64,000 bases of DNA. Source: Roseateles_B flavus. Its GTDB lineage: Bacteria > Pseudomonadota > Gammaproteobacteria > Burkholderiales > Burkholderiaceae_C. Within the stretch, counting starts at the first letter, position 1. Every line of letters begins with the position of its first letter. The translations under genes and the position numbers were made by a program. Under the pieces are notes generated by a model. That model worked only from the letters and a program-made list of their open reading frames with translations, did no database searches and was not told the origin of the DNA. Positions 10,153 to 19,708 of this stretch are shown here, piece after piece. The stretch lies in assembly GCF_039872765.1 (NCBI RefSeq), contig NZ_JBDPZC010000003.1:186001-250000 (forward strand). The letters are read 5' to 3'.

Positions 10153-11186
10153 TCTTTTCTCTCTAGGGCGCGCAAACGGTCGCGCATGGCATGCAACTGT
10201 CTCAGGGTTGCTGCATTCTTTTCCCAGCTGGCATTGTCGTCGAAGGGGAAGACGCCGCTGTACTGGCCGGGCTTGGTGATGGTGCGGGTGACCACCGTGG
10301 CGGCGGACACATGGACGTGGTCCGCCAGGCTCAGGTGCCCCAGCACGATGGCCCCGCCGCCCACGGTGCAGTGGGCGCCGATGCGCGCGCTGCCCGCCAC
10401 GCCGGCGCAGCCGGCCATGGCCGTGTGGGCGCCCACGTGCACGTTGTGGCCGATCTGGACGAGGTTGTCGAGCTTGACGCCCTCCTCCAGGATGGTGTCA
10501 CCCAGGGCGCCGCGATCGATGCAGCTGTTGGCGCCGATCTCGACGTGGTCCCCGATGCGCACGGCACCGAGCTGCTCGATCTTCTCCCAGCGCCCCTGGC
10601 TCAGCGCGAAGCCGAAGCCGTCCGCACCGATCACCACGCCGCTGTGCAGGATGCAATGCGCGCCGATGTGGCAGTCGAAGCCCACGGTGACGCGCGGCGC
10701 CAGGCGGCTGCCAGCGCCGATGTGGGCGCGGGCCTCGATCACGCAGTGGGCGCCGATACGGGCGCCCTCACCGACCACGGCGCCGGACTCGATCACGGCC
10801 AGGGGGCCGACGTCCACGCCCTGTCCCAGCTGCGCGTCATCGGCGATCACGGCGGAGGGATGGATACGGGCCGGCGGCAGCGGGCGCACCTGGCGGGCCC
10901 ACCACTGGGTGAGGCGGGCGAAGTAGAGGTAGGGATCGGGCGTGACGATCACCGCGGCACCGGGCTGGCGCTGGGCCGCTGCCTCGGCCAGGGCGGGCGC
11001 CACGATCACGCAGGCGGCCTGCGTGGTCTTGAGCTGAGACTGGTAACGCACATTCGCCAGGAAGGCGACGGACTGGGCATCCGCCGATTCCAGCGCGGCG
11101 ATGCGCCGGATGGGGGTTTCGGGCGCACCAAGAAGATCGCCGCCCAAGGCGGCGATCAGGTCAGCCAGGGTGACGGCGGTGTCCAA
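10149..11186 (-). CDS. lpxD: UDP-3-O-(3-hydroxyacyl)glucosamine N-acyltransferase
   Basis: A 345-residue left-handed beta-helix acyltransferase, third step of lipid A synthesis. The N-terminal uridine-binding domain (TLADLIAALGGDLLG) is followed by many hexapeptide repeats. GFDCHIGAHCILHSGVVIGA and the HNVHVG-type turns hold the catalytic histidine region. The only in-frame start matching the family N-terminus is a TTG at 11184-11186, lying directly behind the skp TGA codon with only a weak AGAAG upstream, so its translation probably depends on coupling to skp. Confidence 0.94.
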   Translation of the reverse strand: MDTAVTLADLIAALGGDLLGAPETPIRRIAALESADAQSVAFLANVRYQSQLKTTQAACVIVAPALAEAAAQRQPGAAVIVTPDPYLYFARLTQWWARQVRPLPPARIHPSAVIADDAQLGQGVDVGPLAVIESGAVVGEGARIGAHCVIEARAHIGAGSRLAPRVTVGFDCHIGAHCILHSGVVIGADGFGFALSQGRWEKIEQLGAVRIGDHVEIGANSCIDRGALGDTILEEGVKLDNLVQIGHNVHVGAHTAMAGCAGVAGSARIGAHCTVGGGAIVLGHLSLADHVHVSAATVVTRTITKPGQYSGVFPFDDNASWEKNAATLRQLHAMRDRLRALERKE

Positions 11187-11696
11187 TCACTTCTGGGCGT
11201 TGAGCGCGTCGATCACTTTCTTGGTGATGTCCACGCGGTTGCTGACGAAGCTGGCGTCCTGCAGGATCAGGTCGTATTTCTCGCTGTCGAAGATCTGCTT
11301 GACGATGCGGTTGGTGCGCTCGATCAGGGTCTGCAGCTCTTCGCCACGGCGCTGCTGCAGGTCTTCGGAGTACTCGCGCTTCTTGCGCTGCAGATCGCGC
11401 TCCTGCTCGGCCAGGTCTCGCTGGCGGCGGCTGCGGTCGGCTTCGGCGAGCAGGGTGGAGTCCTTGTCGAACTTCTCGGCCGCCTGGCGCAGCTTCTGCT
11501 CGGCGTCCTTGATGTCCTTCTCGCGACGGCTGAATTCCGTTTCCAGCTTGGTCTGTGCGGCCTTGGCGAAATTGCTCTCACGCGTGACGCGCTCGAGGTT
11601 CACGTAGCCGATCTTGAGTTCCTGGGCTTGCAAGGTCATCACCGGCGCGGCCACCAGGGCCAGGGCGCACAGCGACTTCATCAAGGTGCTCTTCAT
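11187..11696 (-). CDS. skp: Periplasmic outer-membrane-protein chaperone Skp/OmpH
   Basis: A 169-residue periplasmic chaperone. Residues 1-24 form a Sec signal peptide with predicted cleavage after TLQA. The mature part begins QELKIGYVNLERV, the family start, and continues as a highly charged alpha-helical region (about residues 45-120), the tentacle hairpin of the Skp trimer that cages unfolded outer-membrane proteins. The ATG overlaps the bamA stop by one base (TGATG). The bamA-skp-lpxD order is the standard proteobacterial arrangement and ties chaperone supply to the BAM machine. Confidence 0.95.
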   Translation of the reverse strand: MKSTLMKSLCALALVAAPVMTLQAQELKIGYVNLERVTRESNFAKAAQTKLETEFSRREKDIKDAEQKLRQAAEKFDKDSTLLAEADRSRRQRDLAEQERDLQRKKREYSEDLQQRRGEELQTLIERTNRIVKQIFDSEKYDLILQDASFVSNRVDITKKVIDALNAQK

Positions 11697-14029
11697 CAGA
11701 ATGCAGTCCCGACTTGGAATTGGAATTTCTCGATTCTATCTGTGCGGCTCTTGACAATCGGCTTGCCCATGCTGAGCTTGAGCGGCCCCATCGGGGACAG
11801 CCAGCTGATACCAATACCCGCCGACATACGGATCAGATCAAGATCCTTCCTCATGTTTTCAGGGATGTTAGATCGATCAATATTGGTATTCCACACATTG
11901 CCGGCATCCACGAAGGTAAACAGGCGGAACGACTTGTCGTTGCCTGCACCGGGAACGGGCAGGTAGAGCTCGGCGTTGACATTGGCGCGCAGGTTGCCAC
12001 CAATGTTCGAGCCCGTGTAATCGACCGGACCCAGCGAGTTGGACTCGAACACCCGCACCGAACCCAGGCCGCCGGCGTAGTAGTTCTTGAAGACGGGGTA
12101 CTTTCGCCCGCCCAGGCCCACGCCCCAGTCCAGCTGGGCGTTGATCATCCAGCTGAACTTGTTGGTGATGGGGAAGAACTGCTGCCACTGCAGGCTGGCA
12201 CGCGCATAGCGGGCGTCGCCCAGGGCGCTCATCTCGAGGTTCACGCGCTGGTACTTGCCGGCGGTGGGCGAGATGATGCTGTCGCGCTGCTCGTTCTGCC
12301 AGCCGATGGTGAAGGGGACCGCCAGGCTGTTGTTGCCCTGCTCCAGCACATGCAGCTTGTACATCAGCGGAACGCCGGTGTCCGTCGAGATGTGCGTCTT
12401 CTCGACGCCCAGGCCGAAGAAGACGGTGTCCAGCTCCGAGAAGGGCACGCCGAAGCGCAGCGAACCGCCGTAGGTGGCGAACTCGTAGGTGTCGCCGAAG
12501 CTGTTGTAGGGCTTGCTGGTGCGGTAGAAGACGTCCACGCCGCGGGACACGCCGTCCACGGTGAAGTAGGGATCGACGGTCGACACGGACAGCGCGCGGC
12601 CGGTCTTGGCGGTGTTCACCTCCAGGCCCAGGTAGTTGCCGGAACCGAAGACGTTGTCCTGGCGGATGGAGCCGGTGAACGAGACGCCCTGCTGGCTGCT
12701 GTAGCCGGCGCCCACCATGATGTTGCCGGTGGGCCGCTCGGTCACGGCCAGGGTGACGTCGACCTGGTCGGGCGCGCCCGGCACCTCGCTGGTGTCGATG
12801 GTGACGTCCTTGAAGTAGCCCAGGCGCTCCACGCGGTCGCGCGAGAACTTGATGCGTGCGCCGTCGTACCAGGCGCCTTCGAACTGGCGAAACTCGCGGC
12901 GGATGACTTCGTCTCGGGTGCGCGTGTTGCCTGACACCAGCATGCGACGCACATAGACGCGGCGGCCGGGATCGACCACCAGGGCCACCACCACCTGACC
13001 GGTGGTCTTGTCGATCTCGGGACGGCTTTCCACGCGGGCGAAGGCGTAGCCGAAGGTACCGAGGTAGTCGGTGAAGGCACGCTTGGTCGCGGTGACGGAT
13101 TCGTCCTTGTAGGCCTGGCCCGGCTTGATGCCCACCAGGCGCTTGAACTCCTCGTCGCGGCCCAGCAGCTCACCTTCCAGCTTCACCGCTGTCACGGTGT
13201 AGGGCTGACCTTCCTTGACGGTGATGGCGATGTTGATGCTCTGCTTGTCCGGCGAGATGGTGACCTGGGTGGACTCGATCGAGAACTCCAGGTAGCCGCG
13301 GTTCAGGTAGTGGGAGCGCAGGGTTTCCAGGTCGGCGTTGAGCTTGGTGCGCGAATAGCGGTCGCTCTTGGTGTACCAGGTCAGCCAGCCGGTGGTGGTC
13401 TGTTCCAGCAGGCCCAGCAGGGTGCTCTCGGAGAAGACCTTGGAGCCGAGGATACGGATGTCACCGATCTTGGCCGGGTCGCCTTCCGTCACCGTGAAGG
13501 CCACGTTGACGCGGTTGCGCTCCAGCGGGGTGATGGTCGTGGTGACCTCGGCGCCATAGAGGCTGCGGGTCAGGTACTGGCGCTTGAGCTCCTGCTCGGC
13601 GCGGTCGGCCAGGGCCTTGTCGAAGGGCTTGCCTTCGCCGATGCCGATGTCCTTGAGGGACTTGGTCAGGGCTTCGGTGTCGAATTCCTTGAGGCCGACG
13701 AAGCTGACGGCGGCAATCACCGGGCGCTCGTCGATCACCACCACCAGCACGTCGCCGTCGATGTTGATGCGCACGTCCTTGAACAGGCCGGTGGCGAACA
13801 GCGCGCGCAGTGCGGCCGCGCCCTTTTCGTCGTTGTAAGTGTCGCCCACGCGAAAGGGCAGGCTCGCGAAGACGGTGCCGGGGTCGGTACGCTGCACGCC
13901 CTCGACCCGGATGTCCTTGAGCACGAAGGGGTCGACCGCCCAGGCGTTGCCCGCCTGCAATGCGGCAGCGAGCGCGAGGGACAGGACGGAGGGGCGAATG
14001 CGCGCGCGCTGGATCAGGTGTGGAGACAT
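11696..14029 (-). CDS. bamA: Outer membrane protein assembly factor BamA
   Basis: A 777-residue Omp85-family protein, the essential central subunit of the BAM complex that inserts beta-barrel proteins into the outer membrane. A signal peptide (ending near NAWA) is followed by five POTRA domains starting FVLKDIRVEGVQRTDPGTVF. The C-terminal 16-stranded barrel starts around GNIMVGAGYSSQQGVSFTGS, includes the VRGF-like loop motif as SVRVFESNSLGP, and ends in an aromatic beta signal (KFQFQVGTAF). Neighbours rseP and skp are functionally linked. BamB and BamD are encoded elsewhere in this window. Confidence 0.97.
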   Translation of the reverse strand: MSPHLIQRARIRPSVLSLALAAALQAGNAWAVDPFVLKDIRVEGVQRTDPGTVFASLPFRVGDTYNDEKGAAALRALFATGLFKDVRINIDGDVLVVVIDERPVIAAVSFVGLKEFDTEALTKSLKDIGIGEGKPFDKALADRAEQELKRQYLTRSLYGAEVTTTITPLERNRVNVAFTVTEGDPAKIGDIRILGSKVFSESTLLGLLEQTTTGWLTWYTKSDRYSRTKLNADLETLRSHYLNRGYLEFSIESTQVTISPDKQSINIAITVKEGQPYTVTAVKLEGELLGRDEEFKRLVGIKPGQAYKDESVTATKRAFTDYLGTFGYAFARVESRPEIDKTTGQVVVALVVDPGRRVYVRRMLVSGNTRTRDEVIRREFRQFEGAWYDGARIKFSRDRVERLGYFKDVTIDTSEVPGAPDQVDVTLAVTERPTGNIMVGAGYSSQQGVSFTGSIRQDNVFGSGNYLGLEVNTAKTGRALSVSTVDPYFTVDGVSRGVDVFYRTSKPYNSFGDTYEFATYGGSLRFGVPFSELDTVFFGLGVEKTHISTDTGVPLMYKLHVLEQGNNSLAVPFTIGWQNEQRDSIISPTAGKYQRVNLEMSALGDARYARASLQWQQFFPITNKFSWMINAQLDWGVGLGGRKYPVFKNYYAGGLGSVRVFESNSLGPVDYTGSNIGGNLRANVNAELYLPVPGAGNDKSFRLFTFVDAGNVWNTNIDRSNIPENMRKDLDLIRMSAGIGISWLSPMGPLKLSMGKPIVKSRTDRIEKFQFQVGTAF

Positions 14030-14041
14030 GCAGGTGAGAGA

Positions 14042-15412
14042 TCAGTGCAGACCCAGCTTGCGGGTCACGTCGTTGGAAAGGGCCAGAGCCATCATCAGCA
14101 GCATCAGGAAGAAACCGGCGCGCTGCAGCCGCTCCAGCCACCACTCGGACACGGGGCGGCCGCTCAGACCCTCGAAAAGATAATACATCAGGTGCCCCCC
14201 ATCGAGCATGGGCAGCGGCAGCAGGTTCAGGACGCCTAAGCCGACGCTAAGCATGGCCAGCAGGCTCAGGTACTGGTACAGGCCCACGCGAGCGGCCTGC
14301 CCGGCGGCATCGGCAATGGTGATGGGGCCGCTGAGGTTCTTCAGCGAAGCCTGGCCGATCAGCATGCGACCGAAGGTCTTGAGCGTCATCCAGGACTGCT
14401 CCCAGGTCTTGCGCAGGCCGATCAGCAGGGCGTCATCCAGGGCGTGGCGCACCCGCACCGTCTGGGGCGCCGAGCCCACGAGGGCCTGGATGCGGCCGAT
14501 GCGGGATTCACCCTCCACCACCACGGCAGGCGTGACCTCCAGAGACAAGACCTGACCCCGGCGCTCGATCCGCCACTGCTGCGCCTGCGCGGCGGGCGTC
14601 TGGGCATGGGCGCGGATGCCGGCGATCAGCTGCGCGGCATCGGTCACCATGCGGCCATCCACCTCGAGCACGCGGTCGCCCGCCTGCAGGCCGGCCTGCT
14701 CGGCCGGGCCACCCGGCGCGACCTCGCCGATCACCGGCTCGCGCAGCGGACCTCCCAGGCCCAGACGGGTCATGGCAGCCAGGTCCGGCTCACGGGTGCC
14801 CAGCTCGGCCATGTCCAGGCGGACCTCGCGCCGGCCGTGGCCGTTGGCATCGGCCAGCTGCAGGCTCAGTACCGACTGCTCGGTGATCGCCTCGATCACC
14901 GGCCATTGCAGCTCCGCCGCGGAGGCGATGTCCCGCCAGGAGCGGCCGTCCAGGGCGATGGCCATCACCCGGTCGCCGGCGCGCATGCCGGCGCGCTCGG
15001 CAAGCCCACCGGGCTTGGGCGAGCCCAGCAGGGCCAGCGGCTCCTGCTGCCCCATCCAGGCCAGGCTGGCAAAAAGCACGATGGCCAGCAGGAAGTTGGC
15101 GACCGGACCGGCTGCGACGATGGCGGCCCGCTGCCGCAGGGGCTTGAGGTTGAAGGCCTGGTCGCGCTGGTCGGCAGGCACGGGCCCTTCGCGTTCGTCC
15201 AGCATGCGCACATAGCCGCCCAGGGGCAGCGCGGACAGCGTGAATTCGGTCGAGTCAGCCGTGCGCTGGCGGCGCCAGATCACGCGGCCGAAGCCCAGGG
15301 AGAAGCGCAGCACCTTGACGCCGCAGGCCCGCGCGACGCTGAAGTGGCCGTACTCGTGCACGAGGATCAGCACCCCCAGCGCCAGGACAAAGGCCACCAC
15401 TTCCAGCAACAT
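14042..15412 (-). CDS. rseP: Site-2 zinc metalloprotease RseP
   Basis: A 456-residue inner-membrane intramembrane protease that completes cleavage of anti-sigma factors such as RseA in the envelope stress response and clears signal peptides. The zinc motif HEYGH lies at residues 19-23 in the first membrane helix. Two periplasmic PDZ domains occupy the middle, and the second catalytic motif NLLPLPMLDGGHL lies in the third membrane helix near the C-terminus. It overlaps dxr by one base (TGATG). One copy of a recurring 13-mer (14546-14558) lies within its PDZ coding region. Confidence 0.95.
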   Translation of the reverse strand: MLLEVVAFVLALGVLILVHEYGHFSVARACGVKVLRFSLGFGRVIWRRQRTADSTEFTLSALPLGGYVRMLDEREGPVPADQRDQAFNLKPLRQRAAIVAAGPVANFLLAIVLFASLAWMGQQEPLALLGSPKPGGLAERAGMRAGDRVMAIALDGRSWRDIASAAELQWPVIEAITEQSVLSLQLADANGHGRREVRLDMAELGTREPDLAAMTRLGLGGPLREPVIGEVAPGGPAEQAGLQAGDRVLEVDGRMVTDAAQLIAGIRAHAQTPAAQAQQWRIERRGQVLSLEVTPAVVVEGESRIGRIQALVGSAPQTVRVRHALDDALLIGLRKTWEQSWMTLKTFGRMLIGQASLKNLSGPITIADAAGQAARVGLYQYLSLLAMLSVGLGVLNLLPLPMLDGGHLMYYLFEGLSGRPVSEWWLERLQRAGFFLMLLMMALALSNDVTRKLGLH

Positions 15413-16608
15413 CAGGCCCTCAGCTTTTCAATGCGCTCGCGCGCGGCCTGCCGCGCCTGGGCATCCAGGGCCAGCAGCCCTTCCAGCGACTGGCATTGGC
15501 CGGCCTGCGGATGCACCGTCGCCAGCACCTCGGCATTGAGTGCATGGATCTGGTCGAAGCGCAGGTGCCGGTCCAGGAAGGCGGCCACCGCCACTTCGTT
15601 GGCGGCGTTGAGCACGGCCGTCGCTCCCTCCTCGGCCTTCAGGGCCTGCCAGGACAGGTACAGGCCAGGGAAGCGAGGCTCGTCGGCCACCTCGAAGCAG
15701 AGATCCTTGCCGGCCAGCAGGTCCAGGCGCGAAGCGCCGGACTCGATGCGCGCCGGGAAGGACAGTGCATACGCAATGGGCACGCGCATGTCCGGCGTGC
15801 CCAGCTGGGCCAGCACGGAGTTGTCGCGGCAGACCACCATGGAGTGAATGATGCTCTGGGGGTGGATCAGCACGCGGATCTGCTCGGGCTTCAAATTGAA
15901 CAGCCAGCGCGCCTCGATAACCTCCAGCGCCTTGTTCATCATGGTCGCGGAGTCCACCGAGATCTTGCGACCCATCACCCAGTTCGGGTGAGCACAGGCC
16001 TGCTCGGGCGTGACCTCGGCCAGCGTGGCCGGATCACGCTGGCGGAAGGGGCCGCCGGAGGCGGTCAGCACGATGTGGTCGATGCGCTGGGCCCAGGTCG
16101 AGCGGTCCTCGGGCAGGCACTGGAAGATGGCCGAGTGCTCGGAATCCACCGGCAGCAGCGTGGCCCCGCCCTGCTCCACCGCCTGCATGAACAGCGCGCC
16201 GCCGACGACGATGGCTTCCTTGTTCGCCAGCATCAAGCGCTTGCCCGCGCGCGCGGCGGCCAGGCAGGGCGCGAGGCCCGCGGCGCCCACGATGGCCGCC
16301 ATCACCGCATCCACCTCGGGATGGGCGGCGACCTCGCTGAGCGCCTGCACGCCACTGAGCACCTCGGTGCGGCTGCCCTGCTCGCGCAGCAGGCGTCGCA
16401 GTTCCAGGGCTGCGGCCTCCTCGGGCATCACGGCGAAGCGGGGCTTCCACTGCAGGCACTGGGCCAGCAGTGCGTCCACGCGGCTCATGGCGCTGAGGGC
16501 GAAGACCTCGTACTGCTCGGGGTGGCGGGCCAGCACGTCCAGCGTGTTGGTGCCGATGGAGCCGGTCGAGCCCAGCACGCAGACGCGCTGGCGGCGGGAA
16601 GTGTTCAT
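15412..16608 (-). CDS. dxr: 1-deoxy-D-xylulose-5-phosphate reductoisomerase
   Basis: A 398-residue enzyme for the second step of the MEP isoprenoid pathway: NADPH-dependent rearrangement of DXP to 2-C-methylerythritol 4-phosphate. The N-terminal GSTGSIGTNTLDVL is the NADPH-binding motif. LPVDSEHSAIFQCL and ASGGPF carry the metal- and substrate-binding residues of the central domain. The stop overlaps rseP and the start overlaps cdsA (ATGA). Isoprenoid precursors from this pathway feed UppS, two genes upstream. Confidence 0.97.
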   Translation of the reverse strand: MNTSRRQRVCVLGSTGSIGTNTLDVLARHPEQYEVFALSAMSRVDALLAQCLQWKPRFAVMPEEAAALELRRLLREQGSRTEVLSGVQALSEVAAHPEVDAVMAAIVGAAGLAPCLAAARAGKRLMLANKEAIVVGGALFMQAVEQGGATLLPVDSEHSAIFQCLPEDRSTWAQRIDHIVLTASGGPFRQRDPATLAEVTPEQACAHPNWVMGRKISVDSATMMNKALEVIEARWLFNLKPEQIRVLIHPQSIIHSMVVCRDNSVLAQLGTPDMRVPIAYALSFPARIESGASRLDLLAGKDLCFEVADEPRFPGLYLSWQALKAEEGATAVLNAANEVAVAAFLDRHLRFDQIHALNAEVLATVHPQAGQCQSLEGLLALDAQARQAARERIEKLRA

Positions 16609-17450
16609 GCGACGAGGGAGTTCAGGGCCAGCGCCAGCGGGAACACCGGCAGCAAGGCATCAACACGGTCCAGCACGCCGCCATGGCCGGGCAGCAGCTG
16701 GCTGCTGTCCTTGGCGCCCACGGCACGCTTGATGAGGGATTCGAAGAGATCGCCGACCACGCTCATGGCCGACAGGAAGATCAGGGCCAGCAGACCCAAC
16801 GGCAGGCCCAGGCCCTTCAGCAGGCGGGCATAGAGGCTGGGACCGTCGACCGCGATGCGCGGCTCCAGGGCGAAGGTCCAGGCCAGGCCCAGCAGCAGCA
16901 CGGCCGCCATGCCGGTCCAGACGCCCTCCCAGCTCTTGCCCGGGCTGATGGCTGGGGCCAGCTTGCGCCGGCCCAGGGTGCGGCCGCCGAAGTAGGCGAA
17001 GACGTCGGCCACCCACACCAGGCAGAAGACCGAGAGGATGAAGTTCAGGCCCAGTCCGCGCGCCGAGGCGATGGCCGCCCACGCGGCCCACAGCAGCACG
17101 AAGCCCAGCACCACGCGGCCCGCCAGCGGCAGGCGCGGCCAGCCCGCAGGCCCCAGGCGCAGGGCCTGGGATGAGCCCAGCACCCAGGCAGCGCCCACCA
17201 CCCACCACAGGGCGGCAGGCAGGGAGGCAAGACCTGGCCCCAGCAGGGTGAACAGGCACAGGCCGGCCAGCGCCCCGCCCATCAGCAGCGAGGCCGGCTG
17301 GGCCAGGCCATTGAGCCGACCCCATTCCCAGCCGCCCGCGGCGATCAGGACCAGGGTCACGGCCGCGAAGGGCCAGGGCGAGCCGGCGAACAGTGCCGGC
17401 AGCAGGATGGCCAGCAGCACGATGGCCGTGATGATGCGGGTTCCGAGCAC
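16605..17450 (-). CDS. cdsA: Phosphatidate cytidylyltransferase
   Basis: A 281-residue polytopic inner-membrane enzyme that makes CDP-diacylglycerol from phosphatidate and CTP for phospholipid synthesis. Several hydrophobic segments are visible, and the C-terminal family signature SVVGDLFESLIKRAVGAKDS...LPGHGGVLDRVD is intact. The start is a GTG at 17448-17450, directly after the uppS stop, with GAGG just upstream. The order uppS-cdsA-dxr-rseP is standard. Confidence 0.95.
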   Translation of the reverse strand: MLGTRIITAIVLLAILLPALFAGSPWPFAAVTLVLIAAGGWEWGRLNGLAQPASLLMGGALAGLCLFTLLGPGLASLPAALWWVVGAAWVLGSSQALRLGPAGWPRLPLAGRVVLGFVLLWAAWAAIASARGLGLNFILSVFCLVWVADVFAYFGGRTLGRRKLAPAISPGKSWEGVWTGMAAVLLLGLAWTFALEPRIAVDGPSLYARLLKGLGLPLGLLALIFLSAMSVVGDLFESLIKRAVGAKDSSQLLPGHGGVLDRVDALLPVFPLALALNSLVA

Positions 17451-18176
17451 TCAGGCCTCCAGGGCGGCTTCCGCCTTCACGCCGCCGAAGCGGCGGTCGC
17501 GCTCGCGGAAGGCGGCGATGGCCGCATCCAGCTGCGCTTCACCGAAGTCGGGCCACAGGCAGTCCGAGAAGACGAACTCACTGTACGCCGCCTGCCACAG
17601 CAGGAAGTTGCTGATGCGGACCTCGCCGCCCGTGCGGATGAAGAGGTCCGGATCCGGCGCATAGCTCATGGCCATGAACTCGGACAGTTTGGCTTCGCTG
17701 AGCTCCTCGGGCTTCACGCCGGCCTGCATGGCTGCACGTGCCGCCTGCACGATGTCCCAGCGGCCGCCATAGTTGAAGGCCACATTGAGCGTGAGCTTGC
17801 TGTTGTGCAGCGTGGAGGACTCCGCCTCGTTCCAGGCATTGCGCAGCTTCTCAGAGACCGCGTCGCGGTCGCCCACGATGCGGATGCGCACGCCCATGGC
17901 GCCCATGCGGGCCAGGTAGCGCGACACCGCCGCAAGCACCAGGCCCATCAGGCCGGAGACCTCATCGGAGGGGCGTTTCCAGTTCTCGCTGGAGAAGGCG
18001 AACACCGTGAGGTGCTCGATGTTGCGATCGATGCAGGCCTGGACGATGCGCACCAGCGCGTCCACGCCCTGCTTGTGGCCGAAGAAGCGCGGGAGGAAGC
18101 GCTTCTTCGCCCAGCGGCCGTTGCCATCCATGACGATGGCCACATGGCGGGGAACCGCCTTGCTCTGTTCCGTCAC
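17451..18176 (-). CDS. uppS: Di-trans,poly-cis-undecaprenyl-diphosphate synthase
   Basis: A 241-residue cis-prenyltransferase that adds isopentenyl units to farnesyl diphosphate to make the C55 lipid carrier for peptidoglycan and LPS O-antigen assembly. Motif MDGNGRWAKKR at residues 16-26 holds the catalytic Asp17. The later motif RTGGEVRISNFLLWQAAYSE is also intact. The frame start is a GTG at 18174-18176 without a clear ribosome binding site, so translation may be coupled to frr, 13 bases upstream. Confidence 0.95.
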   Translation of the reverse strand: MTEQSKAVPRHVAIVMDGNGRWAKKRFLPRFFGHKQGVDALVRIVQACIDRNIEHLTVFAFSSENWKRPSDEVSGLMGLVLAAVSRYLARMGAMGVRIRIVGDRDAVSEKLRNAWNEAESSTLHNSKLTLNVAFNYGGRWDIVQAARAAMQAGVKPEELSEAKLSEFMAMSYAPDPDLFIRTGGEVRISNFLLWQAAYSEFVFSDCLWPDFGEAQLDAAIAAFRERDRRFGGVKAEAALEA

Positions 18177-18189
18177 GACGCGTGCGGGC

Positions 18190-18750
18190 TCAGACGGCCA
18201 GGATCTCGGCTTCCTTGGCCGCGATCAGCTTGTCGATGTCCCCGATCACGCGATCGGTCAGCTTCTGGACTTCGTCCTGCGAGCGGCGCTCGTCGTCCTC
18301 GGTGATGGCCTTGTCCTTCTGCAGCTTCTTGGCCTGCTCGTTGGCGTCGCGGCGCAGGTTGCGCACGGCCACCTTGGCGTCCTCGCCGGCGCTCTTGACG
18401 ACCTTGGTCAGGTCGCGGCGGCGCTCTTCGGTCAGCGGGGGCATCGGCACGCGGATCAGGTCGCCCTGGGCCGAGGGGTTCAGGCCCAGGTCCGACTCCC
18501 TGATGGCCTTCTCGATCTTGGGACCCATGCCCTTTTCCCAGGGCTGGACGCTGATGGTGCGGGCGTCCAGCAGGCTCACGTTGGCCACCTGCGAGATGGG
18601 CACGGGCGAGCCGTAGTAATCCACATGGACCTGGTCCAGGATGCCCGGGTGAGCCCGGCCGGTGCGGATCTTCTGCAGTTCGGTCTTGAAGGACTCGACC
18701 GTCTTGGCCATCTTGGCCTCGGCGTTCTTCTTGATGTCAGCAATGCTCAT
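18190..18750 (-). CDS. frr: Ribosome recycling factor
   Basis: A 186-residue factor that, with EF-G, splits post-termination ribosomes. The sequence MSIADIKKNAEAKMAKTVESF and the KIRTGRAHPGILDQV stretch are family hallmarks. An upstream in-frame TTG would add three residues, but the ATG at 18748-18750 gives the normal length and has AAGG nine bases upstream. The C-terminal half is strongly helical with many Lys/Glu, as in domain I. It follows pyrH by about 50 bases. Confidence 0.96.
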   Translation of the reverse strand: MSIADIKKNAEAKMAKTVESFKTELQKIRTGRAHPGILDQVHVDYYGSPVPISQVANVSLLDARTISVQPWEKGMGPKIEKAIRESDLGLNPSAQGDLIRVPMPPLTEERRRDLTKVVKSAGEDAKVAVRNLRRDANEQAKKLQKDKAITEDDERRSQDEVQKLTDRVIGDIDKLIAAKEAEILAV

Positions 18751-18800
18751 GATGCTCAACCTTGTTCAGGAATGGACCCGGGCTCAACGCGCCAGGACGC

Positions 18801-19511
18801 TCAAACGTGGACCAGGGTGCCCTCGTCTTCGCCCATGACCACGCGCTTGAGCGCGCCGGCCTTGAAGATGCTGAAGACCTTGATGGGCAGCTTCTGGTCG
18901 CGGCACAGGGCGAACGCGGTGGCGTCCAGCACCTGCAGATTCTTGGTGATCGCCTCGTCGAAGCTGATGCGGGCGTAGCGGGTGGCCGTGGGGTCCTTCT
19001 TCGGGTCGGCGGTGTAGACGCCATCGACCTTGGTGGCCTTCAGCATGATCTCGGCACCGATCTCGGCGCCGCGCAGCGCGGCGGCGGTGTCGGTGGTGAA
19101 GAAGGGATTGCCGGTGCCGGCCGCGAAAACGACGACCTTGCCCTCTTCCAGGTACTGCAGCGCCTTGGGGCGCACATAGGGCTCGACCACCTGCTCGATG
19201 CTGATGGCGGACATCACGCGGGCCGTCATGCCTTCCTGGCGCATGGTGTCGGCCAGGGCCAGGGAGTTCATCACCGTGGCCAGCATGCCCATGTAGTCGG
19301 CGGTGGCGCGGTCCATGCCGACCGAGCCGCCGGCCACGCCGCGGAAGATGTTGCCGCCGCCGATCACGACGGCCACTTCCACACCCAGCTGCGTCACCTC
19401 CTGGATCTCGCGCACCATGCGCACGATGGTGGCGCGGTTGATGCCGTAGGCGTCATCGCCCATCAGGGCTTCACCGGAAAGTTTGAGCAGGATGCGTTTG
19501 TGCGCGGGCAT
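18801..19511 (-). CDS. pyrH: UMP kinase
   Basis: A 236-residue bacterial UMP kinase (amino-acid kinase fold) that phosphorylates UMP to UDP. It begins MPAHKRILLKLSGEALMGD, the family start, and contains VVIGGGNIFRG and the TGNPFFTTDTAAALRG nucleotide-binding stretch. The open frame runs further upstream, but the ATG at 19509-19511 has GAGG suitably placed and gives the normal length. It lies downstream of tsf, separated by a terminator-like hairpin. Confidence 0.96.
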   Translation of the reverse strand: MPAHKRILLKLSGEALMGDDAYGINRATIVRMVREIQEVTQLGVEVAVVIGGGNIFRGVAGGSVGMDRATADYMGMLATVMNSLALADTMRQEGMTARVMSAISIEQVVEPYVRPKALQYLEEGKVVVFAAGTGNPFFTTDTAAALRGAEIGAEIMLKATKVDGVYTADPKKDPTATRYARISFDEAITKNLQVLDATAFALCRDQKLPIKVFSIFKAGALKRVVMGEDEGTLVHV

Positions 19512-19584
19512 TGTGTCCTCGTCGTGGGTGGTGGGGTTGCCGCGATGCCGGGGAGAGCTCTTCCCCGACCGCAGGCGCAAGTGT

Positions 19585-19614
19585 AAAGGGCGCCAGAGGC
19601 GCCCTTTGTTTCCA
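19585..19614. terminator. Hairpin between tsf and pyrH
   Basis: AAAGGGCGCC (19585-19594) pairs perfectly with GGCGCCCTTT (19598-19607) around a 3-base loop. The T-rich tail is better on the plus strand (TTTGTTTCC), but the minus-strand side also ends CCCTTT. It probably lets part of the tsf transcript terminate before pyrH. Confidence 0.55.
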
Positions 19615-19708
19615 GCCGTCGCAGTGAATCAAGGAATTTGGGGACTCCCCCTCATTCCCAGGTCACGCCGAGCGGCAGGCCAGGCTCGTCAGCCCGGCCA
19701 AAAGACGC